From contig CAJUAA010000013.1 of the NCBI GenBank assembly GCA_910584205.1, positions 1 through 64,000 of the forward strand: a stretch of 64,000 nt of DNA, in the 5' to 3' direction. The position numbers and the translations under genes were made by a program. Positions 40,211-48,912 of this stretch are shown here, piece after piece (positions within the stretch are counted from its first letter, which is position 1; each line of letters starts with the position of its first letter). Source of the DNA: an uncultured Lachnospiraceae bacterium (lineage in GTDB: Bacteria; Bacillota; Clostridia; Lachnospirales; Lachnospiraceae). The notes below the pieces were generated by a model that did no database searches, was not told the DNA's origin, and saw only the letters and a list, made by a program, of their open reading frames with translations.

Positions 40211-42148
40211 CTAACGGCCGGCCGTCAGAATCTTATCCAGTTGTTTTACTTCTCCGGTCTTCACCACTTCCACATGTTCCGGTTCGGAAACCAGTACGGC
40301 CGTAGTCAGATCATAGCCTGCATCCTTAATGGCTTTCATATCGAATTCCAAAAGCTTCTCGCCGGCTTTCACTTTGTCGCCGGATTCTTTCAGGGCACGG
40401 AAATGCTTTCCGTTCAGTTCTACCGTATTGACTCCCACATGGATCAGAAGCTCTACCCCGTCATCACTCAGAAGCCCGATGGCGTGTCTGGTGTCAAATA
40501 CCATGGAAATCTCACCGTCAAACGGAGCGACTACCTCTCCTCTGGACGGAAGGATGCCAACCCCAACACCCACGGCGCCGGATGCAAAAGTCTCATCCTT
40601 GATCTCCGTATGCGGAACCGCAGTTCCTTCCACCGGCGCATAGACGCAGCCCGGTTCTGTCTCGATGGTTTTCTCCGGTGCAGACGAAGCAGATGTTCCT
40701 TTCGCAGGAACAGGAGCCGTCTCCTTTTTCCCAATGGTCTTTCCAAGCATAATGGTCGCAGCAAACGCACATGCAATTGCGATCGCCATGGAGATCATGA
40801 ACTGCAGCATGCAGTCCGGACGGATACAGATTACGCCGATGACACCGCAGGGGCCCTGAGAAACGGACAGTACACCCACCAGAGTCGCATAAGCCGCTCC
40901 AATACCGCCGCCGATCAGCGCGCCGTAGAACGGAAATCTCAGCTTCAGATTGACACCGAAGATCGCCGGCTCCGTAATTCCAAGGAAGGAAGAGATACCG
41001 GATGCGGACGCCATGCTCTTCATTTTCTGATCATGCTTCATCAGGAACGTAACCGCCAGCGCAGCCGCGCCCTGCGCACAGTTTGCCGCCGCCACAACCG
41101 CAAAGGTCGGGGAACCGCCCAGCGTTCCGATATTCGCAAGAATCTGCGTCTCCGCCGTCACCAGACTGTGGTGCATGCCCGTGATAACCAGAAGCGGATA
41201 GGTAACGCCGTAGATCAGACCTCCCACAGCGCCCAGATCAAAGAACAGCCACATGACGGCATTGGTCATCATGTCACCGACACCCCGCATAACCGGTCCG
41301 ATGAACAGGAAAGTCAACGCCCCCGCAATCAGTACGGACAACAGCGGAGTCACAATATTGTCCAGCATGGCAGGCACCACTTTACGCAGCTTTTTCTCTA
41401 CCACAGCCAGACAGAAGGCGGAAGCAATGACCGGAAGAACCGTTCCCTGATACCCCACCTTTGCCACTGAAAGCCCGAAGATATTCCAGTACGGAACGGT
41501 TCCGTCCAGAAGCGCCTGGCCGTATCCGTATCCGTTCATCAGATCCGGATGAATCATGATGGCGCCAATGACCGCGCCCAGAATCGGCGTAGCCCCGAAA
41601 ATTTTCGCTGCGGAAAAACCAATCAGCACCGGCAGAAACGTAAAGCCCGCATTGGAAAAGAGATTGACCATCTCCGCAAAATCCCTGATTGCCGGAAACG
41701 CCTCCACAAGCGACTGATCCGCGACGAACATACCCTGCGCCGTCAGAATATTGTTAATACCCATCAGAAGACCGGATGCAACCAGGGCCGGCAGGATCGG
41801 TACGAATACATCTGCCAGAGTCTTCAAAAGCTTCTGGATCGGATTCTGCTTCTGAGCCGCAACTTTCTTCAGCTCTTCCTTGGTCATCTCCTGGATGTTT
41901 GCCATCTGGATGAATTCGGCATAGACCTTGTTCACGATACCGGTTCCCAGAATGATCTGGAACTGTCCGCCGTTGTTAAAATTGCCTTTTACAAGGTCAA
42001 TCTCTTCCAGCGCATCCTTGTTGATCAGCGACTCGTCCTTCAAGACCAGCCGTAGTCTTGTCGCACAGTGAGCCGCACTGGCAATGTTGTCTTTTCCGCC
42101 CATGCATTCCAGTATTTCTCTGGCTGCCTTTGCATATTTCTCTTCCAC
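40211..42148 (-). CDS. PTS beta-glucoside/sucrose-type EIIBCA permease
   Basis: I start at the GTG at 42148 (aggagg seven bases upstream), giving 645 aa. EIIB spans about 1-85 with phospho-Cys28 in HCATRLRL. EIIC spans about 105-460 with many helices and GVITY-type loops such as GVNLKLRFPF. EIIA starts near 500 with ASGAVGVGVGILPSRGEV and phospho-His570 in ELLIHVG. The fused BCA order is that of BglF/ScrA-type permeases that import and phosphorylate sucrose or beta-glucosides at O-6. Its neighbours (a GH32-like gene under the same operators) point to a fructose-containing glycoside. Confidence 0.9.
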   Translation of the reverse strand: MEEKYAKAAREILECMGGKDNIASAAHCATRLRLVLKDESLINKDALEEIDLVKGNFNNGGQFQIILGTGIVNKVYAEFIQMANIQEMTKEELKKVAAQKQNPIQKLLKTLADVFVPILPALVASGLLMGINNILTAQGMFVADQSLVEAFPAIRDFAEMVNLFSNAGFTFLPVLIGFSAAKIFGATPILGAVIGAIMIHPDLMNGYGYGQALLDGTVPYWNIFGLSVAKVGYQGTVLPVIASAFCLAVVEKKLRKVVPAMLDNIVTPLLSVLIAGALTFLFIGPVMRGVGDMMTNAVMWLFFDLGAVGGLIYGVTYPLLVITGMHHSLVTAETQILANIGTLGGSPTFAVVAAANCAQGAAALAVTFLMKHDQKMKSMASASGISSFLGITEPAIFGVNLKLRFPFYGALIGGGIGAAYATLVGVLSVSQGPCGVIGVICIRPDCMLQFMISMAIAIACAFAATIMLGKTIGKKETAPVPAKGTSASSAPEKTIETEPGCVYAPVEGTAVPHTEIKDETFASGAVGVGVGILPSRGEVVAPFDGEISMVFDTRHAIGLLSDDGVELLIHVGVNTVELNGKHFRALKESGDKVKAGEKLLEFDMKAIKDAGYDLTTAVLVSEPEHVEVVKTGEVKQLDKILTAGR

Positions 42149-42254
42149 TCTAACTCCTCCTGTCATCGTTCTGCATCCACGCGGCCAGCGCCCGCGCAGA
42201 TGCTGTTTTTACCGTTCCGCATCCGCCCCGGCAGATGCTTTTCTCAGCGCAGTC

Positions 42255-43088
42255 TCAAACACGCACGTTCATGCCGTCATAGGCGGCGGTCAACCCGTGT
42301 TCTGCCGCGAAGCGCTCCAGTTCCTCATGCGTCATCTTTCCATTATGGGAAAAATGGTTGATGACTTTCACCGTATCCGGACGGATACAGCCCCGTTCCT
42401 CCATCCGCCTGACAACCGTCAGGACATCCGGCAGGCCCATATGGTATTCCTTTGCATGATGCTTTCCCATGGTAGCGTCCAGGGATATAAGATCATAAGT
42501 ACGCCCGAGGATGCAGTCCCATGCTTCCTGACTCAGGTTCATCCCCGTATCGTGCCCGTACAGAAGGCTTTTTCCGTCCTTCTCGATCACATAGATCAAA
42601 CAGGTCTCCCTCTTATCGTGATCCGCCGGAACCGGGATAATATGATAACCGTCCGCCATAAAATCGGCAAACGGCTCCAGCCTTACGAACCGGACCGCAT
42701 CATCCAGAGGGTGCACTTTAAACCGGTCGATCAGCACCGCGTCGTAAAAAGCTTTCTCCGCCGCTTCGCTGCCGTATACCTGCAGGATTCCCTCTGCATA
42801 ATGCCCGAAATGCTCATGCCGGTGGATCAGCTCCACGGGAAAGAAATGATCCATGTGGGAATGTGTGACCAGAAGATGCCGTATCTGTCCCAGCTGCAGG
42901 GAATACTTCAGTGCATGCATATAGGTATCCGGCGGAAGATCGATGAGAATCTTCCCGTCCACCAGTGCCTGCGTTCTGGTACGCAGCTCTTTTCCACCGA
43001 CTTCCCTGGCCCTTCTGCAGATCTCACAATTACAGAACAGCGCCGGCCAGCCTTCCGCCGATGCCGTTCCCAGATATTGTATCTCCAT
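42255..43088 (-). CDS. Metallo-beta-lactamase-fold hydrolase, PhnP-like
   Basis: The ATG at 43088 (aaaggagattgttt site) gives 277 aa. Motif THSHMDHFFP (about 77-86) is the MBL zinc motif HxHxDH. GHDTGM is the later Asp. SLDATMGKHHAKEYHMG and INHFSHNGKM supply further metal ligands. An N-terminal CNCEICRRA cysteine set resembles the structural zinc loop of PhnP phosphodiesterases and relatives. It is the promoter-proximal gene of the operon with the PTS, so a role on the imported sugar-phosphate (for example opening a cyclic phosphate or hydrolysing a phosphodiester) is conceivable but unproven. Confidence 0.85.
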   Translation of the reverse strand: MEIQYLGTASAEGWPALFCNCEICRRAREVGGKELRTRTQALVDGKILIDLPPDTYMHALKYSLQLGQIRHLLVTHSHMDHFFPVELIHRHEHFGHYAEGILQVYGSEAAEKAFYDAVLIDRFKVHPLDDAVRFVRLEPFADFMADGYHIIPVPADHDKRETCLIYVIEKDGKSLLYGHDTGMNLSQEAWDCILGRTYDLISLDATMGKHHAKEYHMGLPDVLTVVRRMEERGCIRPDTVKVINHFSHNGKMTHEELERFAAEHGLTAAYDGMNVRV

Positions 43089-43174
43089 AAACAATCTCCT
43101 TTCCTACTCCTGCATGAATTATGCCCGTCATATTTTCCGGATTCTGCAGGCAGCATATACTTCAAAGTTTGAAT

Positions 43175-43210
43175 AACTAGTTACGTAACTAGTTAAGTTA
43201 CCGGTTACTT
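43175..43210. promoter_or_regulatory. LacI-type operators O1 and O2
   Basis: O1 is the perfect 20-bp palindrome aactagttacgtaactagtt (43175-43194). O2 is aagttaccggttactt (43195-43210), directly abutting it. Both lie just downstream of the -10 of the minus-strand PTS operon promoter, where a bound repressor would block it. Their core (ACCGGT or ACTAGT flanked by GTTA/TAAC) recurs at 43280 and 44498. Confidence 0.8.
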
Positions 43211-43219
43211 TATGATGTT

Positions 43220-43248
43220 ATATTAACACCGATATGGATGGATGTCAA
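43220..43248 (-). promoter_or_regulatory. Strong sigma-A promoter of the metallo-hydrolase/PTS operon
   Basis: On the minus strand TTGACA (complement of 43243-43248) and TAATAT (complement of 43220-43225) are spaced by 17 bases. Transcription would start in or beside operator O2. Confidence 0.85.
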
Positions 43249-43279
43249 CCGTATTTTTAAAAAAAGAGCAAAGAAAATT

Positions 43280-43300
43280 ACCGGTTACTTAACTGGTTAT
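43280..43300. promoter_or_regulatory. LacI-type operator O3
   Basis: accggttacttaactggttat contains two half-site pairs of the same pattern as O1/O2. It sits 8 bases upstream of the -35 of the regulator gene and about 70 bases upstream of the PTS operon start. It could allow autoregulation and looping with O1/O2. Confidence 0.7.
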
Positions 43301-43307
43301 GACCCGG

Positions 43308-43336
43308 TTGATTTTTCCCTGCGTGCCTGCTATACT
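43308..43336 (+). promoter_or_regulatory. Predicted promoter of the LacI-type regulator gene
   Basis: TTGATT (43308-43313) and TATACT (43331-43336) are separated by 17 bases, divergent from the PTS operon promoter. O3 lies immediately upstream. Confidence 0.75.
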
Positions 43337-43396
43337 TTAAGGAAGAATGCGATCCGGTCTCCGGATACTGTATCCTGCTTTGGGAGGTAAATCCGA

Positions 43397-44422
43397 ATGG
43401 ATAAAAAAAAGATCACGTTTGCAGATATCGCAAAATACACAAATTTTTCAAAAACCACGATCTCCCGGTACTTCAATGATCCGGATTCGCTGACTCTGGA
43501 GAATCAGGAGATCATTGCCCAGGCATTAATTGATCTGAATTACCAGGAGAACAAGCTGGCAAAGGTATTCGCCAACGGCAAGAGCGAGTTTGTCGGCGTC
43601 ATCGTTCCGAACCTTTACATGCATTATTACGCGGAAATGCTGAACCAGATTTTAAATACCTATGAAAAATTCGGCTACAAATTCCTGGTCTTTGTGGGCA
43701 ACCATAAAAAAGAGATTGAACGGCAGTATCTCCGTGAGCTGCTGGCATACAAGATCGAAGGCATGATCATCTTAAGCCACACGATCCCTTCCGAAGAACT
43801 CGCTTCCTATCAGATTCCCCTGGTCACCATCGAACGGGAAGACCGGTATGTGAACAGCGTCAACACGGACAACTACATGGGCGCCGTGCAGGGAACCAGC
43901 CTGCTGCTCAAAAGCAAATGCGACGTGCTTCTGCACATCAACTCCCCGGTGGAAAAGGAGGTACCTTCTTACGGACGGATCCAGGGATTTCAGGATACCT
44001 GTATCGAACACGGAATCCGGCATGAAGTAATCATCCGGAAGCTTGGACATTCTTATGAAGAGATTCATGCATCCATGTCCGAAATCCATGATTATATAAA
44101 TCAAAAATACCCGGATCAGCGAAAAGGACTGTTTCTGGCAAATGATACGCTCGCCAACAGCATGCTGAACATTATCTTCCGGAAATACGGGCGGCTGCCG
44201 GAGGAATACCGCCTGATCGGTTTTGACGACTCTCCTGTGGCGGACCGCGCGATCCTTCCTATCAGCACCGTCGGCCAGCAGATCGACAAAATTGCCTTTG
44301 AAGCGATGGATCTTCTGGTATCTCTGATGAATGAGCGAAAAAAACGCCGCCCCATGCCCCAGACGGAACCGGTTCATAAAAACATCACGCCGGTGCTGAT
44401 CCGGCGGGAAACGACCGACTGA
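43397..44422 (+). CDS. LacI-family repressor of a fructoside-type regulon
   Basis: The protein is 341 aa. The N-terminal helix-turn-helix is ITFADIAKYTNFSKTTISRY (6-25), with the hinge at YQENKLAKVFANGKSE. The periplasmic-binding-like core includes GVIVPNLYMHYYAE, IEGMIILSH, LFLANDTLANSML and LIGFDDSPVADRAI. It lies between an operon and a gene that both carry the same palindromic operators, so it is almost certainly their repressor. The inducer is likely the imported sugar or its phosphate. Confidence 0.92.
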   Translation: MDKKKITFADIAKYTNFSKTTISRYFNDPDSLTLENQEIIAQALIDLNYQENKLAKVFANGKSEFVGVIVPNLYMHYYAEMLNQILNTYEKFGYKFLVFVGNHKKEIERQYLRELLAYKIEGMIILSHTIPSEELASYQIPLVTIEREDRYVNSVNTDNYMGAVQGTSLLLKSKCDVLLHINSPVEKEVPSYGRIQGFQDTCIEHGIRHEVIIRKLGHSYEEIHASMSEIHDYINQKYPDQRKGLFLANDTLANSMLNIIFRKYGRLPEEYRLIGFDDSPVADRAILPISTVGQQIDKIAFEAMDLLVSLMNERKKRRPMPQTEPVHKNITPVLIRRETTD

Positions 44423-44458
44423 ACCGCATAAAAACCATTCTAAAAACCGAAAAATCTC

Positions 44459-44487
44459 TTGACAGATCCGTACAGGAATGATATTGT
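44459..44487 (+). promoter_or_regulatory. Promoter of the GH32-like gene
   Basis: TTGACA (44459-44464) and TATTGT (44482-44487) are separated by 17 bases. Operator O4 starts 10 bases after the -10, covering the start site. Confidence 0.8.
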
Positions 44488-44497
44488 GTTCCACGTA

Positions 44498-44524
44498 AAG
44501 TAACCGGTCACTTTACCGGTTATT
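44498..44524. promoter_or_regulatory. LacI-type operator O4
   Basis: aagtaaccggtcactt (44498-44513) matches the O2 palindrome, and a second half, taccggttatt, follows to 44524. The position over the start region of the GH32-like gene implies repression by the adjacent LacI protein. Confidence 0.8.
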
Positions 44525-44572
44525 AAAGATTTGCAGATGCATGCATAAAACGGCTGCTGAAAGGAGAGCACA

Positions 44573-46000
44573 ATGAATCTGTTTTTTACCCCGCAAAACG
44601 CCAAGGCAGGCGACGTCATCCCTTTCTTTAACGAAGCGACAAAAACTTTTGAAAACTATTACCTGAAACTCTGGAACCCCGGCGCCCCCGATGAGAAAGA
44701 CAAGCTCCGGTGGCATCGGATCACTACGAAAGACCACTGTACATTTACCGAGACGCCCGTCAATATCCATGGAGGAACCGGCACAATCGTCCATTTTAAC
44801 GGGATCTATCATATGTTTTACTGCACCTTTGACAAAGAACCCCCTGCACAGTGGGCAAGACATGCGGTGAGCCGGGATCTTATCGAATGGGAAGATATTC
44901 CGGAAGACAGGTTCGGTCCGGACGGCACCATCTACCGGATGTCCGACTGGCGGGATCCCTTTGTCTTCTGGAACGAGGAGGAGAAAAAATGGTGGATGCT
45001 GCTGGCGGCCCGTGAAAACAGCGCAACCGAGCGGAACGGATGCGTTGCGCTGTGCGTTTCCGACGATCTTTCCAGATGGGAATACCGGCCGCCGCTGTAT
45101 TCACCCAAAATGTATCCGGCCGCAAACGAATGCGTCGATCTGTTTCAAATGGGTGAATGGTACTATCTCATATACTCCAACTACTGCGACGGCTTCGGTA
45201 CGTATTACCGGATGAGCAAAAGTCCGGCAGGCCCGTGGCTCCGCCCGGAAACAGATACCTTTGACGGAAGGGCGTTCTATGCAGGAAAGACAGTCAGCGA
45301 CGGTATAAACCGCTATCTCTACGGCTGGAACCCGACCAGAGGAGAAAACAAATGGCATTTTGATCCCACAGAGGATTATGGAAAAGACTACACCTGCTGG
45401 AACTGGGGAGGCTCCATTGTAGTCCACAGGCTGGTGCAGCACGAAGACGGAACTCTGGGCGTATGCCCCACTGACACTCTGATCCATGCTTTCGGAACAG
45501 GAGAAAAGACATCCTGGAAACCGCTGGACGGCATCTGGAAGATGAACGGCGACACTGCAGCATGCAGTTCGGATTCCGGCTATTCCTCCATCCTGTGCGG
45601 AAAACTGCCGCGCAGAGGCGTCGTACGTGCCAAAATAAAATACGAAGGCAGGCCCTCACGGTTTGGCATGGCCCTGCAGGTGGATGAAAAATTTGACAGG
45701 GGCTATTATCTGATGTTCGAACCGGCTTATCAGCGGATCGAATTCCGGTCCGGTCTCCGAACATCGGAGCGCGGCGGACAGCTCTTCCCTTATGCGGCGG
45801 AAATGGAACGTCCCCTTCGTCTGGAACCCGGAAAAGAATACGGGCTGGAATTATATATGGAAGATACGATTGCTCTTCTTTATGTAAACCGCGACGTTGC
45901 TTTCGGCTTCCGCATGTATAATGAAAAAGAAAAAAACCTCGGATGGTTCATTTCAGATGGCAGCATTCAGATCAGTCATGTGGAGATTGCCGGTGAATAA
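44573..46000 (+). CDS. GH32-type beta-fructosidase-like enzyme (atypical N-terminal motif)
   Basis: The protein is 475 aa, behind aaaggagagcaca. The five-blade propeller carries SDWRDPFVFW near 125-134 (the RDP motif with transition-state Asp) and AANECVDLFQMG near 183-194 (the EC acid/base motif). In place of the usual NDPNG near the N-terminus it has KAGDVIPFFNEA near 11-22, where D14 would be the nucleophile, as in a GDxIPFY-type GH32/43-related group. The C-terminal sandwich (about 330-475) is typical of GH32. There is no signal peptide, so it acts inside the cell on an imported, probably phosphorylated, fructoside. Exact substrate unknown. Confidence 0.82.
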   Translation: MNLFFTPQNAKAGDVIPFFNEATKTFENYYLKLWNPGAPDEKDKLRWHRITTKDHCTFTETPVNIHGGTGTIVHFNGIYHMFYCTFDKEPPAQWARHAVSRDLIEWEDIPEDRFGPDGTIYRMSDWRDPFVFWNEEEKKWWMLLAARENSATERNGCVALCVSDDLSRWEYRPPLYSPKMYPAANECVDLFQMGEWYYLIYSNYCDGFGTYYRMSKSPAGPWLRPETDTFDGRAFYAGKTVSDGINRYLYGWNPTRGENKWHFDPTEDYGKDYTCWNWGGSIVVHRLVQHEDGTLGVCPTDTLIHAFGTGEKTSWKPLDGIWKMNGDTAACSSDSGYSSILCGKLPRRGVVRAKIKYEGRPSRFGMALQVDEKFDRGYYLMFEPAYQRIEFRSGLRTSERGGQLFPYAAEMERPLRLEPGKEYGLELYMEDTIALLYVNRDVAFGFRMYNEKEKNLGWFISDGSIQISHVEIAGE

Positions 46001-46084
46001 ATATCAGAAGCAGCATGGGATATTCCTGTGCTGCTTCCTGGCTCTTTTCACGCTTTCCAGAACAGAAAGTCTGAAATTTCAGGC

Positions 46085-46113
46085 TTGAACTGCGGGACAT
46101 TTTCGGATATGAT
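46085..46113 (+). promoter_or_regulatory. Predicted promoter of the RNase Z-like gene
   Basis: TTGAAC (46085-46090) and TATGAT (46108-46113) are spaced by 17 bases, with about 45 nt to the ATG. No operator of the LacI type is present. Confidence 0.6.
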
Positions 46114-46163
46114 AAAAGGGATTTTTACTGTCAGATATATCATTCACCGGGAGGTACCTGAAG

Positions 46164-46967
46164 ATGGAAAAACTGATCGTTCTCGGCACGGGAAACGCCC
46201 AGGCCGTCCACTGCTACAATACGTGCTTTGCCATGCAGAAAGGAGAAGAATACTTTCTCACCGACGCCGGCGGCGGAAACGGAATCCTGCTGGCTCTGGA
46301 AAAGCAGAACATCCCTCTGGAGAAGATCCATCACATTTTTGTCACCCATGCCCACAACGACCACATTCTCGGCATGGTCTGGATCGTCCGGATGATCGCC
46401 ACCAGCATGAATAAGGGAAACTATGAAGGCGATCTGCATATTTACTGCCACCGGGAGCTGGTAGATACCATCAAGATCCTCTCCTGCCTGACCATCGGGA
46501 AAAAATTCACGGCGCATTTTGACAACCGTATCCTGTTCCATGTGGTGGAAAGCGGCGACGAAAGAGAGATCCTGGGGGACCGCTTCACATTTTTTGACAT
46601 CGGTTCCACCAAGGCAAAGCAGTTCGGCTACCGGGTGCGGATGAACAACGGCGTGCAGCTCGCCTTTCCGGGCGACGAGCCTTACCATGAAGCGCTGCTG
46701 CCCTGGGTCGAAGGCGCCCAGTGGCTGCTCCACGAGGCGTTCTGCCTGTACGGCCAGCGCGAACGCTTCAAGCCCTACGAAAAGCACCACAGCACGGTCA
46801 TGGATGCCTGCAGGCTGGCAGAGGAGCTGCACATCCCCAATCTGGTGCTCTGGCACACGGAGGACAAGGACCTGGCCCGCCGGAAGGATACCTACACGGC
46901 GGAAGGGCTGGAATATTATCACGGCAGCCTGTATGTGCCCAATGACGGAGAGATTCTGTCGTTTTAA
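46164..46967 (+). CDS. MBL-fold hydrolase of the ribonuclease Z-like group
   Basis: The protein is 267 aa, behind gggaggtacctgaag. VTHAHNDHILGMVWIVRM (about 58-75) is the HxHxDH motif. FTFFDIGSTKAKQFG, LAFPGDEPYHEAL and LLHEAFCLYG supply later ligands, and KHHSTVMDACRLAEEL the C-terminal histidine. It is near RNase Z/ElaC in fold but lacks the tRNA-binding exosite, so it is more likely a small-molecule or cyclic-nucleotide-type hydrolase. It sits just after the fructoside regulon but has its own promoter and a bidirectional terminator. Confidence 0.85.
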   Translation: MEKLIVLGTGNAQAVHCYNTCFAMQKGEEYFLTDAGGGNGILLALEKQNIPLEKIHHIFVTHAHNDHILGMVWIVRMIATSMNKGNYEGDLHIYCHRELVDTIKILSCLTIGKKFTAHFDNRILFHVVESGDEREILGDRFTFFDIGSTKAKQFGYRVRMNNGVQLAFPGDEPYHEALLPWVEGAQWLLHEAFCLYGQRERFKPYEKHHSTVMDACRLAEELHIPNLVLWHTEDKDLARRKDTYTAEGLEYYHGSLYVPNDGEILSF

Positions 46968-46969
46968 AA

Positions 46970-47000
46970 ACAGGGGCTTTTTAAAGCCCCTGTTCTTTTT
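46970..47000. terminator. Bidirectional terminator
   Basis: The arms caggggcttt (46971-46980) and aaagcccctg (46983-46992) form a 10-bp stem with T runs on both sides (ttcttttt on the plus strand, tttttaaaa on the minus strand). It serves the convergent RNase Z-like gene and the M56 gene. Confidence 0.88.
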
Positions 47001-47040
47001 CTGATTTCTGCTGCTGCCATGTCCCATGGATCAGCTCTTT

Positions 47041-48912
47041 CTATGCAGCTCCTGTCAGGTATTCCTGAATCACGATCTGGTAAAACGGGGACTTCCAGTC
47101 TTCCCGTTTCAGCTTTTCATACCATTCCCGGCGCGCTTCCTCACCCAGATAATCGAACAGAATACAGAAAAATCCGACATCGTCGTTTTCATAAGCCCGG
47201 GCTGCGTACGAATTGACCAGCGCTTCCTCCAGGCGTCCGTCTTCATGCAGGCATCCCAGCACAATGGACAGGACCGCCGCATGATCCTGTTCAAACGCTT
47301 TTTCCAGATAGTCCTTCTGACGGTCTGCGGACAATTCTGAAATCATGGCTGAGAAACAGCCCATCTCGTCTTCTTCATAATATTTTGCCGTCAGGCCCTC
47401 CACGTCATATCCCACCTCTTCCACACTGCTGATTATGGGACGCCGGATCCCGGACACCCGGCTGCCGTCCCTGCTCCGGAATTCTGAAAACTGCCTGCCA
47501 AGAACCTCCAGAAACGCTTCGTCCTCCATCCGGTCCCGGGCAGAATCCGCAAAGGATACATACAGCCTCTCCCCGTCCTCCAATGTAATTTCCTTTCCTG
47601 CGTACTGTGCTGCCGCTTCCTCCTTCAGATCGTAACCCACGAAAAACAGATACGGTGCCTGATAAAACACGCTCTGATAAAAGTTCCCGTCAAAAACGCC
47701 GGAAGTCAGCGGCCTTTCATTTTCTGCATCTCCTCCGCCGAAAAAACGAAGCGTTTCCGCATCGTTCTTTTCCCTATCCGTTCCCTCCGCATACGTTTCC
47801 TCCGTCTTCGGCCCGGCATACGCTCCAAGAACCGCAGCGCTTCCTGTCACCCCCACGGCCAGCGCCATGGAAAGCGCTCTCACCCATCCTGTTTTTTTCC
47901 GATACGCCATGATCGCCTCCAGCCTCTCTTTTAAACGTTTTCCGCTCTCGTGCAGCGTCACCGCCCCCGCGCGGTGCACCCAGGGGCTGCAGGATCCCGC
48001 CGCGCCAAGCAGTGTGTCTCCATACGTTCTTTTTTCCTCTGCTGCCAGCATGTCCAGCACCGCCTCGTCACAGGCAAGCTCGCACACCCGGTCCATTTCC
48101 CGCTCCAGAAGCCGTACAAAAGGATTAAACCAGTGCAGGCAGACCGCAAGCTGCACCAGCCATTTGCAGCAGACGTCCCGCCTGCGATAATGGGACAGCT
48201 CATGCATCACGGTATAGCGGAACTCCTTCTCCGGCAGCTGCTCCGAGGGAAGGATCACCACGGGACGTACCCAGCCCATCAGCAGCGGTGAGGACAGCAT
48301 GGGATGGATCCAAAGCTCCACCGTCCCTCTGATCCCCATCTCCTCCGCAATCTGTCCAAACCGCTCCAGCAGCTCCGGCTTTGCAGGCACACCGCCTGCA
48401 CGGGCGTACTGTGCAAAACTCTGATAGACGGTGATTTTCCGGATCAGCAGGAGCGCTGCCACTGCCAGCCAGAGAACGCCCGCATGTCTCAGAAGTCCGT
48501 CCGCGACCCGGAACGCCGACAAAGAGGCCTTATATCCCTGCTCCTCCGGACCTGAAGCCCCATCACCGCTTCTGTCAGCTTCCTCTGTATCTTCAGACCT
48601 TTTCTCCATCAGTGGAGATACATCCGCTGCCTCTGATTCCGGCAAGTCCGACTCTGCCGGCACGGCTTCGAAATCCTCCTGCTGCCAGACGGCCTGCCCC
48701 GCATGGCGCTCCAGCTCTGCCAGCGCGCTGCCGGTCACATTAATCTCCATGGAAAACGGCACCAGCAGCCGCGCCACCGCCACCAGCCATATAGAATACT
48801 GCCACCGCCGGCTGAATTTCTTCCGAAACACCCGGCAGAGCAGAAAAATACTGATGATCATCACTGTTCCGGAAAGCGACAGGGACAGGACCACCTTCCA
48901 CATTTCATTCAT
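47041..48912 (-). CDS. BlaR1-like M56 zinc metallopeptidase sensor
   Basis: I start at MNEMWKVVLSLS (ATG at 48912, overlapping the BlaI stop), giving 623 aa. Several N-terminal helices (TVMIISIFLLCRVF, WLAVAALLLIRKI) are followed by the M56 domain, with zinc motif TVMHELSHYRRRD and the downstream CLHWFNPFVRLLEREMDR, CELACDEAVLDM. The last 250 residues after the final helix (ALSMALAVGVTGSAAVLGAYAG) form a soluble domain of unknown type, not a beta-lactamase-like domain as in BlaR1. It would cleave BlaI in response to an unknown signal. It is the second gene of the blaI operon. Confidence 0.88.
   Translation of the reverse strand: MNEMWKVVLSLSLSGTVMIISIFLLCRVFRKKFSRRWQYSIWLVAVARLLVPFSMEINVTGSALAELERHAGQAVWQQEDFEAVPAESDLPESEAADVSPLMEKRSEDTEEADRSGDGASGPEEQGYKASLSAFRVADGLLRHAGVLWLAVAALLLIRKITVYQSFAQYARAGGVPAKPELLERFGQIAEEMGIRGTVELWIHPMLSSPLLMGWVRPVVILPSEQLPEKEFRYTVMHELSHYRRRDVCCKWLVQLAVCLHWFNPFVRLLEREMDRVCELACDEAVLDMLAAEEKRTYGDTLLGAAGSCSPWVHRAGAVTLHESGKRLKERLEAIMAYRKKTGWVRALSMALAVGVTGSAAVLGAYAGPKTEETYAEGTDREKNDAETLRFFGGGDAENERPLTSGVFDGNFYQSVFYQAPYLFFVGYDLKEEAAAQYAGKEITLEDGERLYVSFADSARDRMEDEAFLEVLGRQFSEFRSRDGSRVSGIRRPIISSVEEVGYDVEGLTAKYYEEDEMGCFSAMISELSADRQKDYLEKAFEQDHAAVLSIVLGCLHEDGRLEEALVNSYAARAYENDDVGFFCILFDYLGEEARREWYEKLKREDWKSPFYQIVIQEYLTGAA

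Noticed and set aside
40241..41470. 409-codon open frame on the plus strand
   Set aside because: Antisense to the PTS gene, whose EIIB, EIIC and EIIA motifs are all present on the minus strand.
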